A stretch of DNA of 64,000 bases from Flavobacterium sp. KJJ (GCF_000708595.2 NZ_JARP01000004.1:248001-312000); one strand, 5' to 3'; shown: positions 25,494 to 34,284, counted from the first letter of the stretch. Program-made: numbers and translations. The notes: generated by a model not told the origin, from the letters alone.

Positions 25494-26924
25494 TTATTTT
25501 TTAATTTTAATCTGATGCAGCGAAATATTATTTCCTGTACTTCCGTAATTGGTCTTCTTTTTATCAGACCAGTTTGGCCTTTCTCCTGTAACCGAAACGA
25601 TTAATTCATAATTGTTTTTTTTCAAAATAGGAGATTTAAATACTTGTACTAAATCTGAAGACTTACTGTACATATCGATAATTGCTGTATACATTGTATT
25701 TCCTTTTTTATCTGTTAAAACCACTTTTGCATAACCATTTTCAGGACCAACAAAACTTGTTAAACCAATTTGCTGTCCTTTAAATTTTATTGAAAATGAA
25801 GCATTTTTGTCATCAGATTTGCTTTCTAAAAGCATATTTCCATTATCAGTATGAATCCACTTCCCTAAATATTGAATTTCTTTATTAGTGTTTTTGATAA
25901 TTTTATCTCTATTCTCCACAATAGTTACAACTCCTGTTGAAGTATTTATTCTCCAAGCTTCTTGAAATTTTGACATTGATACAGAAGTTCCTGCAATTGA
26001 AAGCGGCTGCCAAACGTAAGTTGCTGACGAGACTTGCTTAGGAAAAGACCAGCGATCACCCATAAACATATAAGTTGTTTCCTTTAAACCTTGTATGGGC
26101 AATACAAATGTGGATTGAGAATTCCATGTTAACGTATTTTCTGGAGCAACTAATCCTTGAGAAATCCACGGCCCTTTTAGAGAATTTGAAGTATAATAAT
26201 AATTGTCATTTTTTTCCCAGCTTGTCAAATGCGATCCTATAAAATAATAAATATCATCTTTTTGAAACAGCGTTGGCGACTCAAATCCAGACGTTATATT
26301 TTCGTTTACTCTCTCTGTAATCGATGTAAAATCATCACTTAATTTATAAATTTCACCGCCGTGAACTAAGACATATCCAGAACCATCATCATCTTGAAAA
26401 GTTCCCATGTCCCATTTTTTAATTGGTTTTCCCTGAAACAAAAGCGGACCTTTAAATACATAAGGACCTTTTATTTCTTTTGAAACTGCATAACCCACAA
26501 ACTGATCTTTATACGTTAAACTATCAGCGTGCATGTACATAATGAATTCTCCCGTTTTAGGGCATTTCATAACTTTTACTCTTTCTCCCACTCGATTTGG
26601 ACCCAGTTTTCCAGATTCTTGTGCAGGAAGTGCAACACTTTCAAATTTCCAATTATAGAGATCTTTAGAAGAATAACAGTTGAATCCAGCAAATGCGTTG
26701 CTGGTGTCCGTATGTGATTCACCAAAAAGATAAAAAGTATCTAATTCTTTTATAATATTTGCGCCGTGTGCGCTTACAATATTTCCGTTTTGGTCAAACC
26801 AAGGAACTCCAGAATAAATGGCATCCATTTTGGCTGTGTCTTGCGCAAAAGAAACCGCTGTATTGCTTGCAAAAACAATACAAATGATGAAATACCTCAA
26901 AACGAAATAATTATTTTTAAACAT
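25494..26924 (-). CDS. GH43 exo-beta-1,3-galactanase-like protein
   Basis: A 476-aa secreted protein, signal peptide about residues 1-27. A five-bladed propeller covers about 35-335. NIVSAHGANII (48-58), FYLFGES (64-70), CYSSKDLYNW (83-92), GERVKVMKCPKTGEFIMYMH (113-132) and DMGTFQDDDGSGY resemble GH43 subfamily 24/34 enzymes. In these the usual N-terminal catalytic-base Asp is missing, and the Glu of the ERxKV motif (Glu114) is the acid. Residues about 345-476 form a C-terminal beta-sandwich, perhaps carbohydrate binding. Exo-beta-1,3-galactanases trim arabinogalactan II main chains. That would fit RG-I side chains and the GH115 downstream. The subfamily is inferred by eye. Confidence 0.8.
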   Translation of the reverse strand: MFKNNYFVLRYFIICIVFASNTAVSFAQDTAKMDAIYSGVPWFDQNGNIVSAHGANIIKELDTFYLFGESHTDTSNAFAGFNCYSSKDLYNWKFESVALPAQESGKLGPNRVGERVKVMKCPKTGEFIMYMHADSLTYKDQFVGYAVSKEIKGPYVFKGPLLFQGKPIKKWDMGTFQDDDGSGYVLVHGGEIYKLSDDFTSITERVNENITSGFESPTLFQKDDIYYFIGSHLTSWEKNDNYYYTSNSLKGPWISQGLVAPENTLTWNSQSTFVLPIQGLKETTYMFMGDRWSFPKQVSSATYVWQPLSIAGTSVSMSKFQEAWRINTSTGVVTIVENRDKIIKNTNKEIQYLGKWIHTDNGNMLLESKSDDKNASFSIKFKGQQIGLTSFVGPENGYAKVVLTDKKGNTMYTAIIDMYSKSSDLVQVFKSPILKKNNYELIVSVTGERPNWSDKKKTNYGSTGNNISLHQIKIKK

Positions 26925-26979
26925 TTTACTAATTACTTTTTGCTAATTATTTTAGCTTTTCAGAAGTTAATTTTCGTCC

Positions 26980-28314
26980 TTATTTACGCTTCAGCCAATC
27001 TTTTGGAACGTTTACAATACAAATATTCAGTGTCCTATTATCCTCAGAAAGCATTGCCGATTGAATTTCTATTTTTGTTCCGTCTCTGTTAAACGTAGGA
27101 TGAACGTGATCTGCAGCAGTTTCTTTATGTCCAGTGGTCAGCATCATCATTTCGTTTGTTTTTCTATCGATTAAATATAAGCTTCTTGAGAAATCGTCTC
27201 CAACTGCCCATCTTCCGTCAGAAGAGCCGTGTACGTGCCATAAACCACTTCCGCTTTTGGTTTGTCCGGCAATAATCATTTCTCTGGTTCTTAAATTTAC
27301 AATTGCTAAACCTGTTGGTTTTTCGCGTGTTCCAGAATTTCCCCAATTGCTTTCCTGACCTGGATTCTGCGGATTTTGAACTTCTTTGCTGTCTGTTACT
27401 TCAGCTGGAGCTTCTTTTTGAATATCAATTTTTCGATGTCCCATAATTGCCATCGCAACCTCGTCCTTAGAAATAACTACTTCATGTGTAACCCATTCAA
27501 AATCAGATTCTGGATATAAAGGTCTTAGACCAGATCCATCTGCCATTACTGTCCAAGTTCTTTGAGGTGATTTTCCTCCAGTTTCCCAGCAAAAAACAAG
27601 TTCTCTTGGATTCCAAATATTTGACTGAATGTGTCCGACCTGAAAGGGAACAGAAATTACATGTTTCAGTTCTCCTGTTTTTATATTCATACTGCTAATC
27701 CCGCCCGGACCAGCGCCCATATTTCTTGGTCCAAAACTTTTTTCTATTTTAATATTCGGATCTAAATGTCGTGCTGCCTCTTCTTTTCCAATTCTAAAAT
27801 AAACGCGCTCTTCATCTGCATCTAAAGCCATATCGCCAGAAGCGCCCATTTCTGGATTCGTTGTACCGCAAACGCGCTCGTAAGCCGAAACAGGTTTCAT
27901 TTTTCCAGCTTGACTGTCAGTAAAAACAGCTTCTAGATTAACCTCAATAATCTGCATTTTATCGCCGTCGGCTTTTCTCATAAAATACAACTTCATCGAT
28001 TTTTGCGCGATACATAAAGTTCCGGTATAACCTCCTTCTGTAACTTGAACCATGATACCTGATTTTTCGTTAACAGCCATTGCTTCGCCATTTGCTCTTT
28101 TAGTTCTAAAGATGAGCCATTCTCCATCTGAAGACCATTGCGGATGCGTGGGATAGGTTTTAGAATCTCCAGCCGACTTAGTGGTTAAAAAGATTAAATC
28201 GATACCTGTAACCGGATCTTTGATTATCTTTTTTTCTGATGGAAATCGTTTTCCTATCTGGCAAAAAACTGTTAAGCTAAATAATAGGAAAAGTATATTT
28301 ATAGTGGATTTCAT
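26980..28314 (-). CDS. PL22-like (oligogalacturonate lyase-like) beta-propeller protein
   Basis: About 444 aa from the ATG at 28314. A Met 10 codons upstream exists, but MKSTINILFLLFSLTVFCQ is a better signal peptide. The chain has TolB/PD40-like blades (HPQWSSDGEWLIFRTKR, AIVNLRTREMI). The late histidines in WVTHEVV, GLWHVHGSSDGRW and DHVHPTFNRDGTKIEI resemble the Mn-binding histidines of PL22 oligogalacturonate lyases. PL22 acts on short unsaturated pectic fragments. A hydrophilic insert with EVTDSKEVQNPQNPGQ near residue 310 is unusual. Position between GH43 and GH105 supports a pectin lyase role, but activity is inferred; a non-catalytic propeller is possible. Confidence 0.7.
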   Translation of the reverse strand: MKSTINILFLLFSLTVFCQIGKRFPSEKKIIKDPVTGIDLIFLTTKSAGDSKTYPTHPQWSSDGEWLIFRTKRANGEAMAVNEKSGIMVQVTEGGYTGTLCIAQKSMKLYFMRKADGDKMQIIEVNLEAVFTDSQAGKMKPVSAYERVCGTTNPEMGASGDMALDADEERVYFRIGKEEAARHLDPNIKIEKSFGPRNMGAGPGGISSMNIKTGELKHVISVPFQVGHIQSNIWNPRELVFCWETGGKSPQRTWTVMADGSGLRPLYPESDFEWVTHEVVISKDEVAMAIMGHRKIDIQKEAPAEVTDSKEVQNPQNPGQESNWGNSGTREKPTGLAIVNLRTREMIIAGQTKSGSGLWHVHGSSDGRWAVGDDFSRSLYLIDRKTNEMMMLTTGHKETAADHVHPTFNRDGTKIEIQSAMLSEDNRTLNICIVNVPKDWLKRK

Positions 28315-28394
28315 AGATTGTGTTTTTTTGTCGCAAAGGCACAAAGACGCTAAGTTTTTTTAAATATTATTGGTTAAAGCTGATTATTACTACT

Positions 28395-28437
28395 TCATTT
28401 TAATAATTAAAAACTCATAACTCATAATTCATAACTT
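28395..28437. repeat. AACTCATAACTCATAATTCAT repeat tract
   Basis: Tandem-like ACTCATAA/ATTCATAA units lie between the GH105 and PL22-like genes, ending at the GH105 stop codon. They are related to the inverted-repeat tract at 193-271. No function seen. Confidence 0.5.
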
Positions 28438-29785
28438 ATTTCAGCAGATTGTTTTTACCTGGAATTTTCAATTGAATTGAACTGTCATTTATTACAAATT
28501 CACTATCCTTTAGCAACATAATCACTTCGGATCCAGCCAATAAAACGGGGCCGTAACCGTGTGCTGCGAAAACACTCACAGGACGATAGTAATAAAATGC
28601 AGGATCAAAACCCATTCCGGTTCCAACGCAGGTTCCTTCTACCTGACCTTTATCGTTAACTTTTGAAGCCACAGCATTCCACGCCAATAAAACCGCTGGA
28701 GCGTACGTCATTTTATCAACATAACCTCTATTAATTGCTCTGGCAATAGAATAAGCATAAATAGCGGTTGCCGAAGTTTCTAAATATGAATCATTCCTGT
28801 CTAATAATTGATGCCAAAAACCTGTTCCGTCTTGATATTGTACCAATCCCGCAATGTGTTTTTGCAATTGCGCCAAAACCTGAGGATATCCAGGATGATT
28901 TTTAGGCAAAACTTCTAACAATTCTACCATCGTCATTACTGCCCAGCCATTGGCTCTAGCCCAATGAAACTGAGGATGAACCTGCATAGATTCGACCCAG
29001 CCGTGCATGTAAATTCCTTTTTGAGTGTTAAACATTCTTTCAGAAAACTGATTTACCTGTTTTACAGCGTCGTCGTAATATTTTGCATTGCCCGTATAAT
29101 TTCCCATTTGTGCAAGCGCGGGAACGCTCATAAACATATCATCCAGCCAAAGAGTATTGTCCTGCGGTCTGTTTCGTGCTAATGTTCCGTCTTTTAATCT
29201 AAATTGTTTATTGCTGATGAAGTCGATATAATTGTTCACCAAAGGATCAATATTGGCTTTTAAACCTTCTTTTTTGGCTTTAATAAATGCTGCACAAAGA
29301 GCACCTGCAAAATCTAATGCTTCGGGATGAAGCGTTTTTAGCATGTCTTTGTCTTTGATATTTTTTTCGTTATAATTTGCAGCGATATCCGCAATTAACT
29401 GTATTCTTTTGTTTGAATAATCTGCAAAATATTTTTCGCCTGTGGCTTTAGATGCCAACAGCATTCCAGCATACGTAACGCCCCATTCGTAGCTCGTTAA
29501 TCTAAAAGCACCAGGTTCAAAAACAATATCCTGATTGGCCTTTTTATAATCTGTAATTTCAGCTTTGGTATTTGCATCTACAATTTTTGAAGCCGAGTTT
29601 TTGTCTAAAAAATTATAAACTCGGTCCAGTACAGCTTTTATATTTTCTTTTTGCGGAATAACATATGGTGTTGGATAATCCGGCTGCATCAAATGCAATG
29701 GTGCAGTAGCATCTGTTTTTTGAGCATTTGCAACAGAAAATACTCCAAAAGCGAACAATGTTATAATGGTTAATTTATAGTTCAT
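28436..29785 (-). CDS. GH105 unsaturated rhamnogalacturonyl hydrolase
   Basis: A 449-aa protein with signal peptide MNYKLTIITLFAFGVFSVANAQ, so periplasmic or secreted. The (alpha/alpha)6 barrel carries WLDDMFM with Asp215/Asp216, HWARANGWAVMTMVELLE, and the C-terminal YYYRPVSVFAAHGYGPVLLAG segment seen in GH105. GH105 enzymes hydrate the 4,5-unsaturated galacturonyl residue left by RG lyases and release it from rhamnose. The PL11 lyase of this window makes such ends. It differs strongly from the shorter GH105 at 48,522, so the two may prefer different chain lengths or neighbouring residues. It lies 33 bp downstream of the DUF4861-type gene in the long minus-strand operon. Confidence 0.9.
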   Translation of the reverse strand: MNYKLTIITLFAFGVFSVANAQKTDATAPLHLMQPDYPTPYVIPQKENIKAVLDRVYNFLDKNSASKIVDANTKAEITDYKKANQDIVFEPGAFRLTSYEWGVTYAGMLLASKATGEKYFADYSNKRIQLIADIAANYNEKNIKDKDMLKTLHPEALDFAGALCAAFIKAKKEGLKANIDPLVNNYIDFISNKQFRLKDGTLARNRPQDNTLWLDDMFMSVPALAQMGNYTGNAKYYDDAVKQVNQFSERMFNTQKGIYMHGWVESMQVHPQFHWARANGWAVMTMVELLEVLPKNHPGYPQVLAQLQKHIAGLVQYQDGTGFWHQLLDRNDSYLETSATAIYAYSIARAINRGYVDKMTYAPAVLLAWNAVASKVNDKGQVEGTCVGTGMGFDPAFYYYRPVSVFAAHGYGPVLLAGSEVIMLLKDSEFVINDSSIQLKIPGKNNLLK

Positions 29786-29818
29786 TTGGTTAGTGTGTTA
29801 GTTAAAGTGAAAATGTTT

Positions 29819-31105
29819 TTATTTACTTATTTCAACCTCTATTTTGGCAGAAAGCTGTTTTGCCAAAGTGGTTACATAATTGCTGAAATAAGTCGAATCT
29901 TTAAAGTTTTTATCAGCACTCAACTCCCAGCCGGCAATGGCATAGTAGCTGATTTTTTTATTGTTTTCGATCGTCAATTTTGCCAAATATGAATCTGTTA
30001 ACTGACCGGTTTTAGGTGCTTCGATATAGCCTTTATACAGTTTTTTTGGAACCAGAATTGCCGTTCCCAAAATCCATGTACGGTCATAGGTTAAATAATC
30101 ATGCTGGATTAAGCAAACCCAATCTCCGGCATCGACAATTTTCAACGGATTTTTATTGTTCAAGTTTGAAATTGCCACTAAAAAAGTTTCTTTTCCTTTA
30201 AGTCCGTTTATTGAAACCGTATTTTCATAACCGTACATTCCGGGCCAGATTGAGGTAGTTTCCTGAACTTGATATTGATTTCCTGAAGCTTTCCAGTTTT
30301 CGTATTTATAACTTAAAACAGAATTTACTGGACCTTCGCTGACAATTTTAAAAGTTGTTTTTTCAACATTATTTAAAGTATCATTCGTCAAGATTCCAAG
30401 TCTGTTGATTTTGTCTTCAATCAATAAAGCGTAGCCGCCCAAACCAGCAGAATTTCCAACAGGAAAAATATCTCTTCCCCAATCGTACATTACATGATAA
30501 TTATCTTCAACGGCGCCTTTGCTGTTTATTCCGACATTTTCTGGCGTAATTTCAGGCAGTTTTTTTCCGAAAACATCTTTAGAATTTCTTCCATCCAAAT
30601 AATGTCTGAAACCTACTTTATCATTTTCCCAAGTTGGGCCATCGGTTTGGTATTTTTGAAAACCTAATTTTTTATGCACTTGATTGGCTAATAAAACTTC
30701 TTCGGTTGCGGGCTGAACAGGTAAATCCTTTGCTTCTCTTTTTCCGAAACGAACACTAGTCTTTATTGGGAATTTCGGATTTACCGAAGACCATTTCAAT
30801 TGTACCGTTTTCTTTTCTTTTGGAGCAAAATCAGTTACAAGAAAAAGCTCATCCCATTTTCCATCTCCATCTAAATCATTTAATTGAGCCGGAATAGTAT
30901 CGTTTTTGTTGATTAAAATTGGATAAAAATTCGTTGCATCTTTTACCGAAAGCTGACTTCTTTTTATTGTAATTGCCTTTTGAGGTACTGCTAAAGCAGC
31001 GGTGTTTTTTAATGTAATTTTAGTTCCAGATACTTTTTGCTGTGCTTTGCAGCTCATCAAAAATGTGGCTGCAAGGGCAATTGACAGATAGATTTTTGTT
31101 CTCAT
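29819..31105 (-). CDS. DUF4861-type lipoprotein
   Basis: About 428 aa from the ATG at 31105; an upstream Met at 31144 only adds a polar leader. MRTKIYLSIALAATFLMSC is a lipoprotein signal with lipobox LMSC. The mature protein has DLDGDGKWDELFLVTDF, TWENDKVGFRHYLDGRNSKDVF and YHVMYDWGRDIFPVG, which I recognise as the DUF4861 family common in pectin and ulvan loci of Bacteroidetes. No mechanism is established that I know of. The beta-rich fold with conserved Trp, Glu, Arg, His, Tyr and Asp residues suggests a sugar-acting enzyme on the cell surface or periplasmic face. Its position, between GH105 and rhamnose mutarotase, points to the unsaturated GalA-Rha disaccharide step. Confidence 0.75.
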   Translation of the reverse strand: MRTKIYLSIALAATFLMSCKAQQKVSGTKITLKNTAALAVPQKAITIKRSQLSVKDATNFYPILINKNDTIPAQLNDLDGDGKWDELFLVTDFAPKEKKTVQLKWSSVNPKFPIKTSVRFGKREAKDLPVQPATEEVLLANQVHKKLGFQKYQTDGPTWENDKVGFRHYLDGRNSKDVFGKKLPEITPENVGINSKGAVEDNYHVMYDWGRDIFPVGNSAGLGGYALLIEDKINRLGILTNDTLNNVEKTTFKIVSEGPVNSVLSYKYENWKASGNQYQVQETTSIWPGMYGYENTVSINGLKGKETFLVAISNLNNKNPLKIVDAGDWVCLIQHDYLTYDRTWILGTAILVPKKLYKGYIEAPKTGQLTDSYLAKLTIENNKKISYYAIAGWELSADKNFKDSTYFSNYVTTLAKQLSAKIEVEISK

Positions 31106-31163
31106 TTTATGCTTTGTTTTTTGTTTAATGTTTTCATTGATCAAGTTGAGACAATTTAATCAT

Positions 31164-31493
31164 TTAATCTAAGTGAAAAACTTCTTTTAACGGAATTGAA
31201 ATTGGTGAATTATCTGGATTTGTGTCCATGATATCTCTCATATAAGCCCACCATTTTTTTACGATTGGATGATTTGGCAAAAAACTTTCATCAAAATCTG
31301 AGCTGATTTTTTGAACAGCAAAAAGGATCAATGTTTCTTCATCTAAAAAAATACTGTAATCCTGAATACCTGTTTCTGAAAGCAAACTTTCAAGTTCTGG
31401 CCAAATTTCATCATGTCGTTTTTTATATTCTGCTTCAAAACCCGGTTTTAACTTCATTTTGAAAGCATTTCGAATCGTATTATTATTTGCCAT
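31164..31493 (-). CDS. rhaM: L-rhamnose mutarotase
   Basis: A 109-aa protein without a signal peptide. It contains the RhaM fingerprint FKMKLKPGFEAEYKKRHDEIWPE with His27, and KKWWAYMRDIMDTNPDNSP near 80-97. RhaM speeds the alpha/beta anomer exchange of L-rhamnose before isomerisation. It lies 2 bp after the GH43-like gene at 31,496 and is therefore embedded in the pectin enzyme operon rather than in the rhaT operon. Cytoplasmic location is inferred from the absence of any leader. Length and motifs match the family fully. Confidence 0.93.
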   Translation of the reverse strand: MANNNTIRNAFKMKLKPGFEAEYKKRHDEIWPELESLLSETGIQDYSIFLDEETLILFAVQKISSDFDESFLPNHPIVKKWWAYMRDIMDTNPDNSPISIPLKEVFHLD

Positions 31494-31495
31494 TT

Positions 31496-32518
31496 TTAAT
31501 GTTTTAAATTAATTTCAACTTGTTTATCTCTGTTGCAGACAATTTCTCCATTTAAATATTCCAGTTCGGCAACCTGTATAGAACTTCTTTTGGTTTCGTA
31601 ACTGTCTACACCTTTATTTTCAGGAATTCTCCCGGGATGAGTGAAGTAAAAAATATAGGCTTTTCCATCATTTACTATAACATCGGGATGCCCGCCAATT
31701 ACTTTATCATCTTCTCCAGTTCCCGGAGTTTGAAGAATGTTTTTTTCTTGTCGATTCCAATTCAGGAAATCTTCAGAAGAATAAACATTTAAGCCTCGCC
31801 ATGAATCAGAAATCATCCACTTTTTGCCTTTCCATGTAAATACTTTCGGGCCTTCTCCTCTATCTTTTACAATCTTTTTTCCGCTGTCAATCCAATTATA
31901 CAAATCTTTGCTGTCAGCATAATAAATTGATTTTCCATCATTTTCGTTGTTATAAAACATTCTCCAAGTTCCGTTTGGCAATCTAAAAACCGATGCGTCA
32001 ATACATCTTTCTGAAGCTAATTTTAATGCTGATTCAAACTTCCAGTCCATCAAATTTTTGCTGGTTAAATGAATAATCGATCGCGGATGATACCAATCAT
32101 TAAAAATTCCAGGTACAATCGTTAAATACATATGATATTGGCCTTTATACTCAATAACATCTGGCGCCCAATGCGTTGCATCTTTTATTTTATAATCAAT
32201 ATTGCAAGTGTCTTTATATGTCCATTTTGCTGCGTCTGGTGATGTTGCAATACCAATTTTGGTTCCGTGTACCCAAGTAATTCCTTTTGCAGTTGAATCT
32301 TTTGCTCGGCGATTGGTATAAAACATGAACCATTTTTTTTCTTTTTTATTCCAAATAATCGTAGGATCTGCAGCTCCGTCAAAAATAGGATCTCGGTATA
32401 AAGGTTTGTCTGCAATATGAATATTTTCTTTTTTGATTTTAGTCTGCGCTGAAATGGTCAGGCAGAACAATACTGCTGCGAGATTTGTAAAGAAATATTT
32501 TAGATTTATTTTTGACAT
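31496..32518 (-). CDS. GH43-like five-bladed propeller glycosidase
   Basis: A 340-aa secreted protein, signal peptide to about residue 25 (LFCLTISAQ). The propeller has the expected catalytic triad of clan GH-F: Asp51 in GAADPTIIW, Asp174 in CIDASVF and Glu222 in RGEGPKVF. The WAPDVIEYKGQYHMYLT and MFYNNENDG blade motifs are also present. The exact GH43 subfamily, or a related clan GH-F family, is not clear. Arabinan, galactan or another side chain of RG-I is the likely substrate by context. It has no extra binding domain. Translational coupling to rhaM (2-bp gap) and a 39-bp gap from the upstream esterase place it firmly in the operon. Confidence 0.82.
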   Translation of the reverse strand: MSKINLKYFFTNLAAVLFCLTISAQTKIKKENIHIADKPLYRDPIFDGAADPTIIWNKKEKKWFMFYTNRRAKDSTAKGITWVHGTKIGIATSPDAAKWTYKDTCNIDYKIKDATHWAPDVIEYKGQYHMYLTIVPGIFNDWYHPRSIIHLTSKNLMDWKFESALKLASERCIDASVFRLPNGTWRMFYNNENDGKSIYYADSKDLYNWIDSGKKIVKDRGEGPKVFTWKGKKWMISDSWRGLNVYSSEDFLNWNRQEKNILQTPGTGEDDKVIGGHPDVIVNDGKAYIFYFTHPGRIPENKGVDSYETKRSSIQVAELEYLNGEIVCNRDKQVEINLKH

Positions 32519-32557
32519 TGGATTTTATTTATTTTCTCGCAGTGGCAGATACAGCAG

Positions 32558-34090
32558 TTATTTCTTTTGATTTTCTGTTGGCCAATCATCTGTTCTAAAA
32601 GGTGATGCAGGCAAATTTTCGGCGTTGAATAAATTTGGTTCCGGCACTGCTTTCCAGGCAAAACGAACTGCAGCTGGATTTTTTACTTTTGATGAAGAAA
32701 CTACAATAGTCTTGCCATCAATTTTTGCTTGAGCAGGATAAAAAATTTGATCGTTTCCGGAAATTTCAAATTCTTTTAAATCTTGATTACTTTTTTTGAA
32801 ACCATTTTCTACATCATCAAAAAACAATTGAATTTTACCTTTTTTTATTTTCATATGATTGTAAAGCGGTCCAGAATAAGCCAAATTACTTTCATTGTAC
32901 GTTTTCGATCTTGCAATTAAAGCCAGACGATACCCAACAGTTTGTTTGTCGATTGGATGAATATTTGTTGCATTTCCAACATCTGTAGTAACGGCCATTC
33001 CAGTATTTGAAACACTTTTAGAAGCCATTAACTGCGCTTCTCGAATATCTGGATTTTGTCCTTTGTGTGGCGCAATCTGAACAAAATAAAATGGAAAATC
33101 CCCTTGATTCCAGTCGCTTCTCCAGTTTTTAATCATTGCTGGAAATAAAGTTCTGTACAAAAAGGCGCTTTCGGCATTGCTTTCTCCTTGATACCAAATT
33201 ACGCCTTTCATCGTATAATTGATTAGCGGATGAAGCATCGCATTATAGAGAACATATGAAGTTTTATTCTCTTCTTTCTTAGGTTTTTTCAGTTGTGATT
33301 TCGAAATATCATTGTTGTTTGCAATTCTTTCTTTTTGCAAATCAGCATAATAAATTTCTAATTTCTCCTGAAATAATTTTTCGTTTTTTGCATCCTGTTC
33401 CAAAATCGGAAGGAAATCTGGATTCTCCTCTAAAACGGTTTGAGACGTCCAAGCTTCCGCTTTTGTTCCGCCCCAAGAAGACGAAATTAAGCCAATGGGA
33501 ACTTTTAAATTTTGGTATAAATCTCTTCCAAAAAAGTAAGCAACGGCCGAGAATGTTTTTATTGAAGATGGAGAACATTGCTTCCAGCTTCCGGTTACGT
33601 CGTCTAGAGGTTTCTGAGAAGCTTTGGTTAAAACCGTAAACAATCTGATGGATGGAAAATTGGCATTTTGAATTTCTTGTTCGTAATTTTTAACCCCTGT
33701 TTTCCAAGTTCCATCTTCCTTTCCAACAGGGAAATACATATTTGACTGCCCGGAACAGATCCAGACTTCGCCTATCAAAATATTTTTTAGAATGATTTTA
33801 TTTGAAGCTTCTATTGAAACGTCAAAAGGCTTTTCACTTCCTTGTGGAGTATTTACAGCTGTTTTCCAAGTTCCGTCAGGATTTGCCGTGATTTCTACAG
33901 GATTATTTTGCCAGCCCAATTGAATTTTTATTTTTTCGTTTGGAGAAGCCCATCCCCATAAATTAACTTTTGAATTTTGCTGTAAAACCATATTATCCCC
34001 CACCAAAGCAGGCAGTTTTACCTGAGCAATGGCAGTTATTTTTAATCCTAAAATAATGAATAATAGAAGAAGTTTTTTTAAATATATCAT
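32558..34090 (-). CDS. SASA-type carbohydrate acetylesterase
   Basis: A 510-aa secreted protein, signal peptide about residues 1-22. It carries the sialate O-acetylesterase signature CSGQSNM (Ser116 as nucleophile), GVIWYQGESNA in the middle, and DVGNATNIHPIDKQTVG supplying the Asp and His of the triad. A beta-sandwich (about 25-105) precedes the catalytic part, and another is inserted or follows. Members of this group in plant-polysaccharide loci deacetylate xylan or pectin rather than sialic acid, so the family name is misleading. First gene of the nine-gene operon, just downstream of the ACAGGA-repeat promoter at 34,119-34,164. Confidence 0.85.
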   Translation of the reverse strand: MIYLKKLLLLFIILGLKITAIAQVKLPALVGDNMVLQQNSKVNLWGWASPNEKIKIQLGWQNNPVEITANPDGTWKTAVNTPQGSEKPFDVSIEASNKIILKNILIGEVWICSGQSNMYFPVGKEDGTWKTGVKNYEQEIQNANFPSIRLFTVLTKASQKPLDDVTGSWKQCSPSSIKTFSAVAYFFGRDLYQNLKVPIGLISSSWGGTKAEAWTSQTVLEENPDFLPILEQDAKNEKLFQEKLEIYYADLQKERIANNNDISKSQLKKPKKEENKTSYVLYNAMLHPLINYTMKGVIWYQGESNAESAFLYRTLFPAMIKNWRSDWNQGDFPFYFVQIAPHKGQNPDIREAQLMASKSVSNTGMAVTTDVGNATNIHPIDKQTVGYRLALIARSKTYNESNLAYSGPLYNHMKIKKGKIQLFFDDVENGFKKSNQDLKEFEISGNDQIFYPAQAKIDGKTIVVSSSKVKNPAAVRFAWKAVPEPNLFNAENLPASPFRTDDWPTENQKK

Positions 34091-34118
34091 TCGGAATTTA
34101 ATTTTAATACTAAAACTT

Positions 34119-34164
34119 TAAAGATATAGTACTAAATCGATATCGGTATCCTGTGCTTCCCTGT
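34119..34164 (-). promoter_or_regulatory. ACAGGA-repeat promoter of the nine-gene enzyme operon
   Basis: On the minus sense the half-sites are ACAGGG (34164-34159) and ACAGGA (34154-34149), 10 bp apart. TATCTTTA (34126-34119), one base from TAnnTTTG, begins 28 bp after the start of the proximal half-site. It ends about 29 bases before the start codon of the esterase gene. Confidence 0.78.
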
Positions 34165-34183
34165 TTATTTGTAGAATTATGAA

Positions 34184-34280
34184 CAAAAAAAGGCAGTAAC
34201 CAAGTTACTGCCTTTTGTAAAATCAAAACCACTTAATTTTACCATTACCATTAAACGAAAAACCAATATTCTTAAAATGA
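34184..34280 (-). ncRNA. Predicted small RNA or attenuated leader
   Basis: A complete ACAGGA-repeat promoter with a perfect -7 box (34292-34285) lies upstream on the minus strand, and a strong intrinsic terminator lies at 34,184-34,216. Together they define a transcript of about 95 nt with no convincing open frame; the longest, from the ATG at about 34,250, gives about 24 codons without a ribosome site and runs through the terminator. The RNA would be made under the same conditions as the pectin genes. It could be a regulatory small RNA, or an attenuated extra leader of the esterase operon. Prediction from sequence only. Confidence 0.5.
34188..34216 (-). terminator. Intrinsic terminator of the predicted small RNA
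   Basis: A 13-bp perfect stem AAAAGGCAGTAAC (34,188-34,200) pairs with 34,204-34,216 around a 3-base loop. On the minus strand it is followed by seven or more Ts. It is distinct from the SusD terminator at 34,348-34,367. Confidence 0.85.
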
Positions 34281-34284
34281 TACT

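Noticed and set aside
25534..25549. CCTGTACTTCCGTA, resembling the reverse of the ACAGGA repeat
   Set aside because: It lies inside the GH43 coding sequence, the second half-site does not match, and no -7 box is at the required spacing.
33295..33639. Open frame of 114 codons on the plus strand
   Set aside because: It lies antisense within the SASA esterase gene, with composition explained by that gene.
34184..34250. Short open frame of about 24 codons in the predicted small RNA
   Set aside because: There is no ribosome-binding sequence and the frame passes through the terminator stem; a coding role is unlikely.
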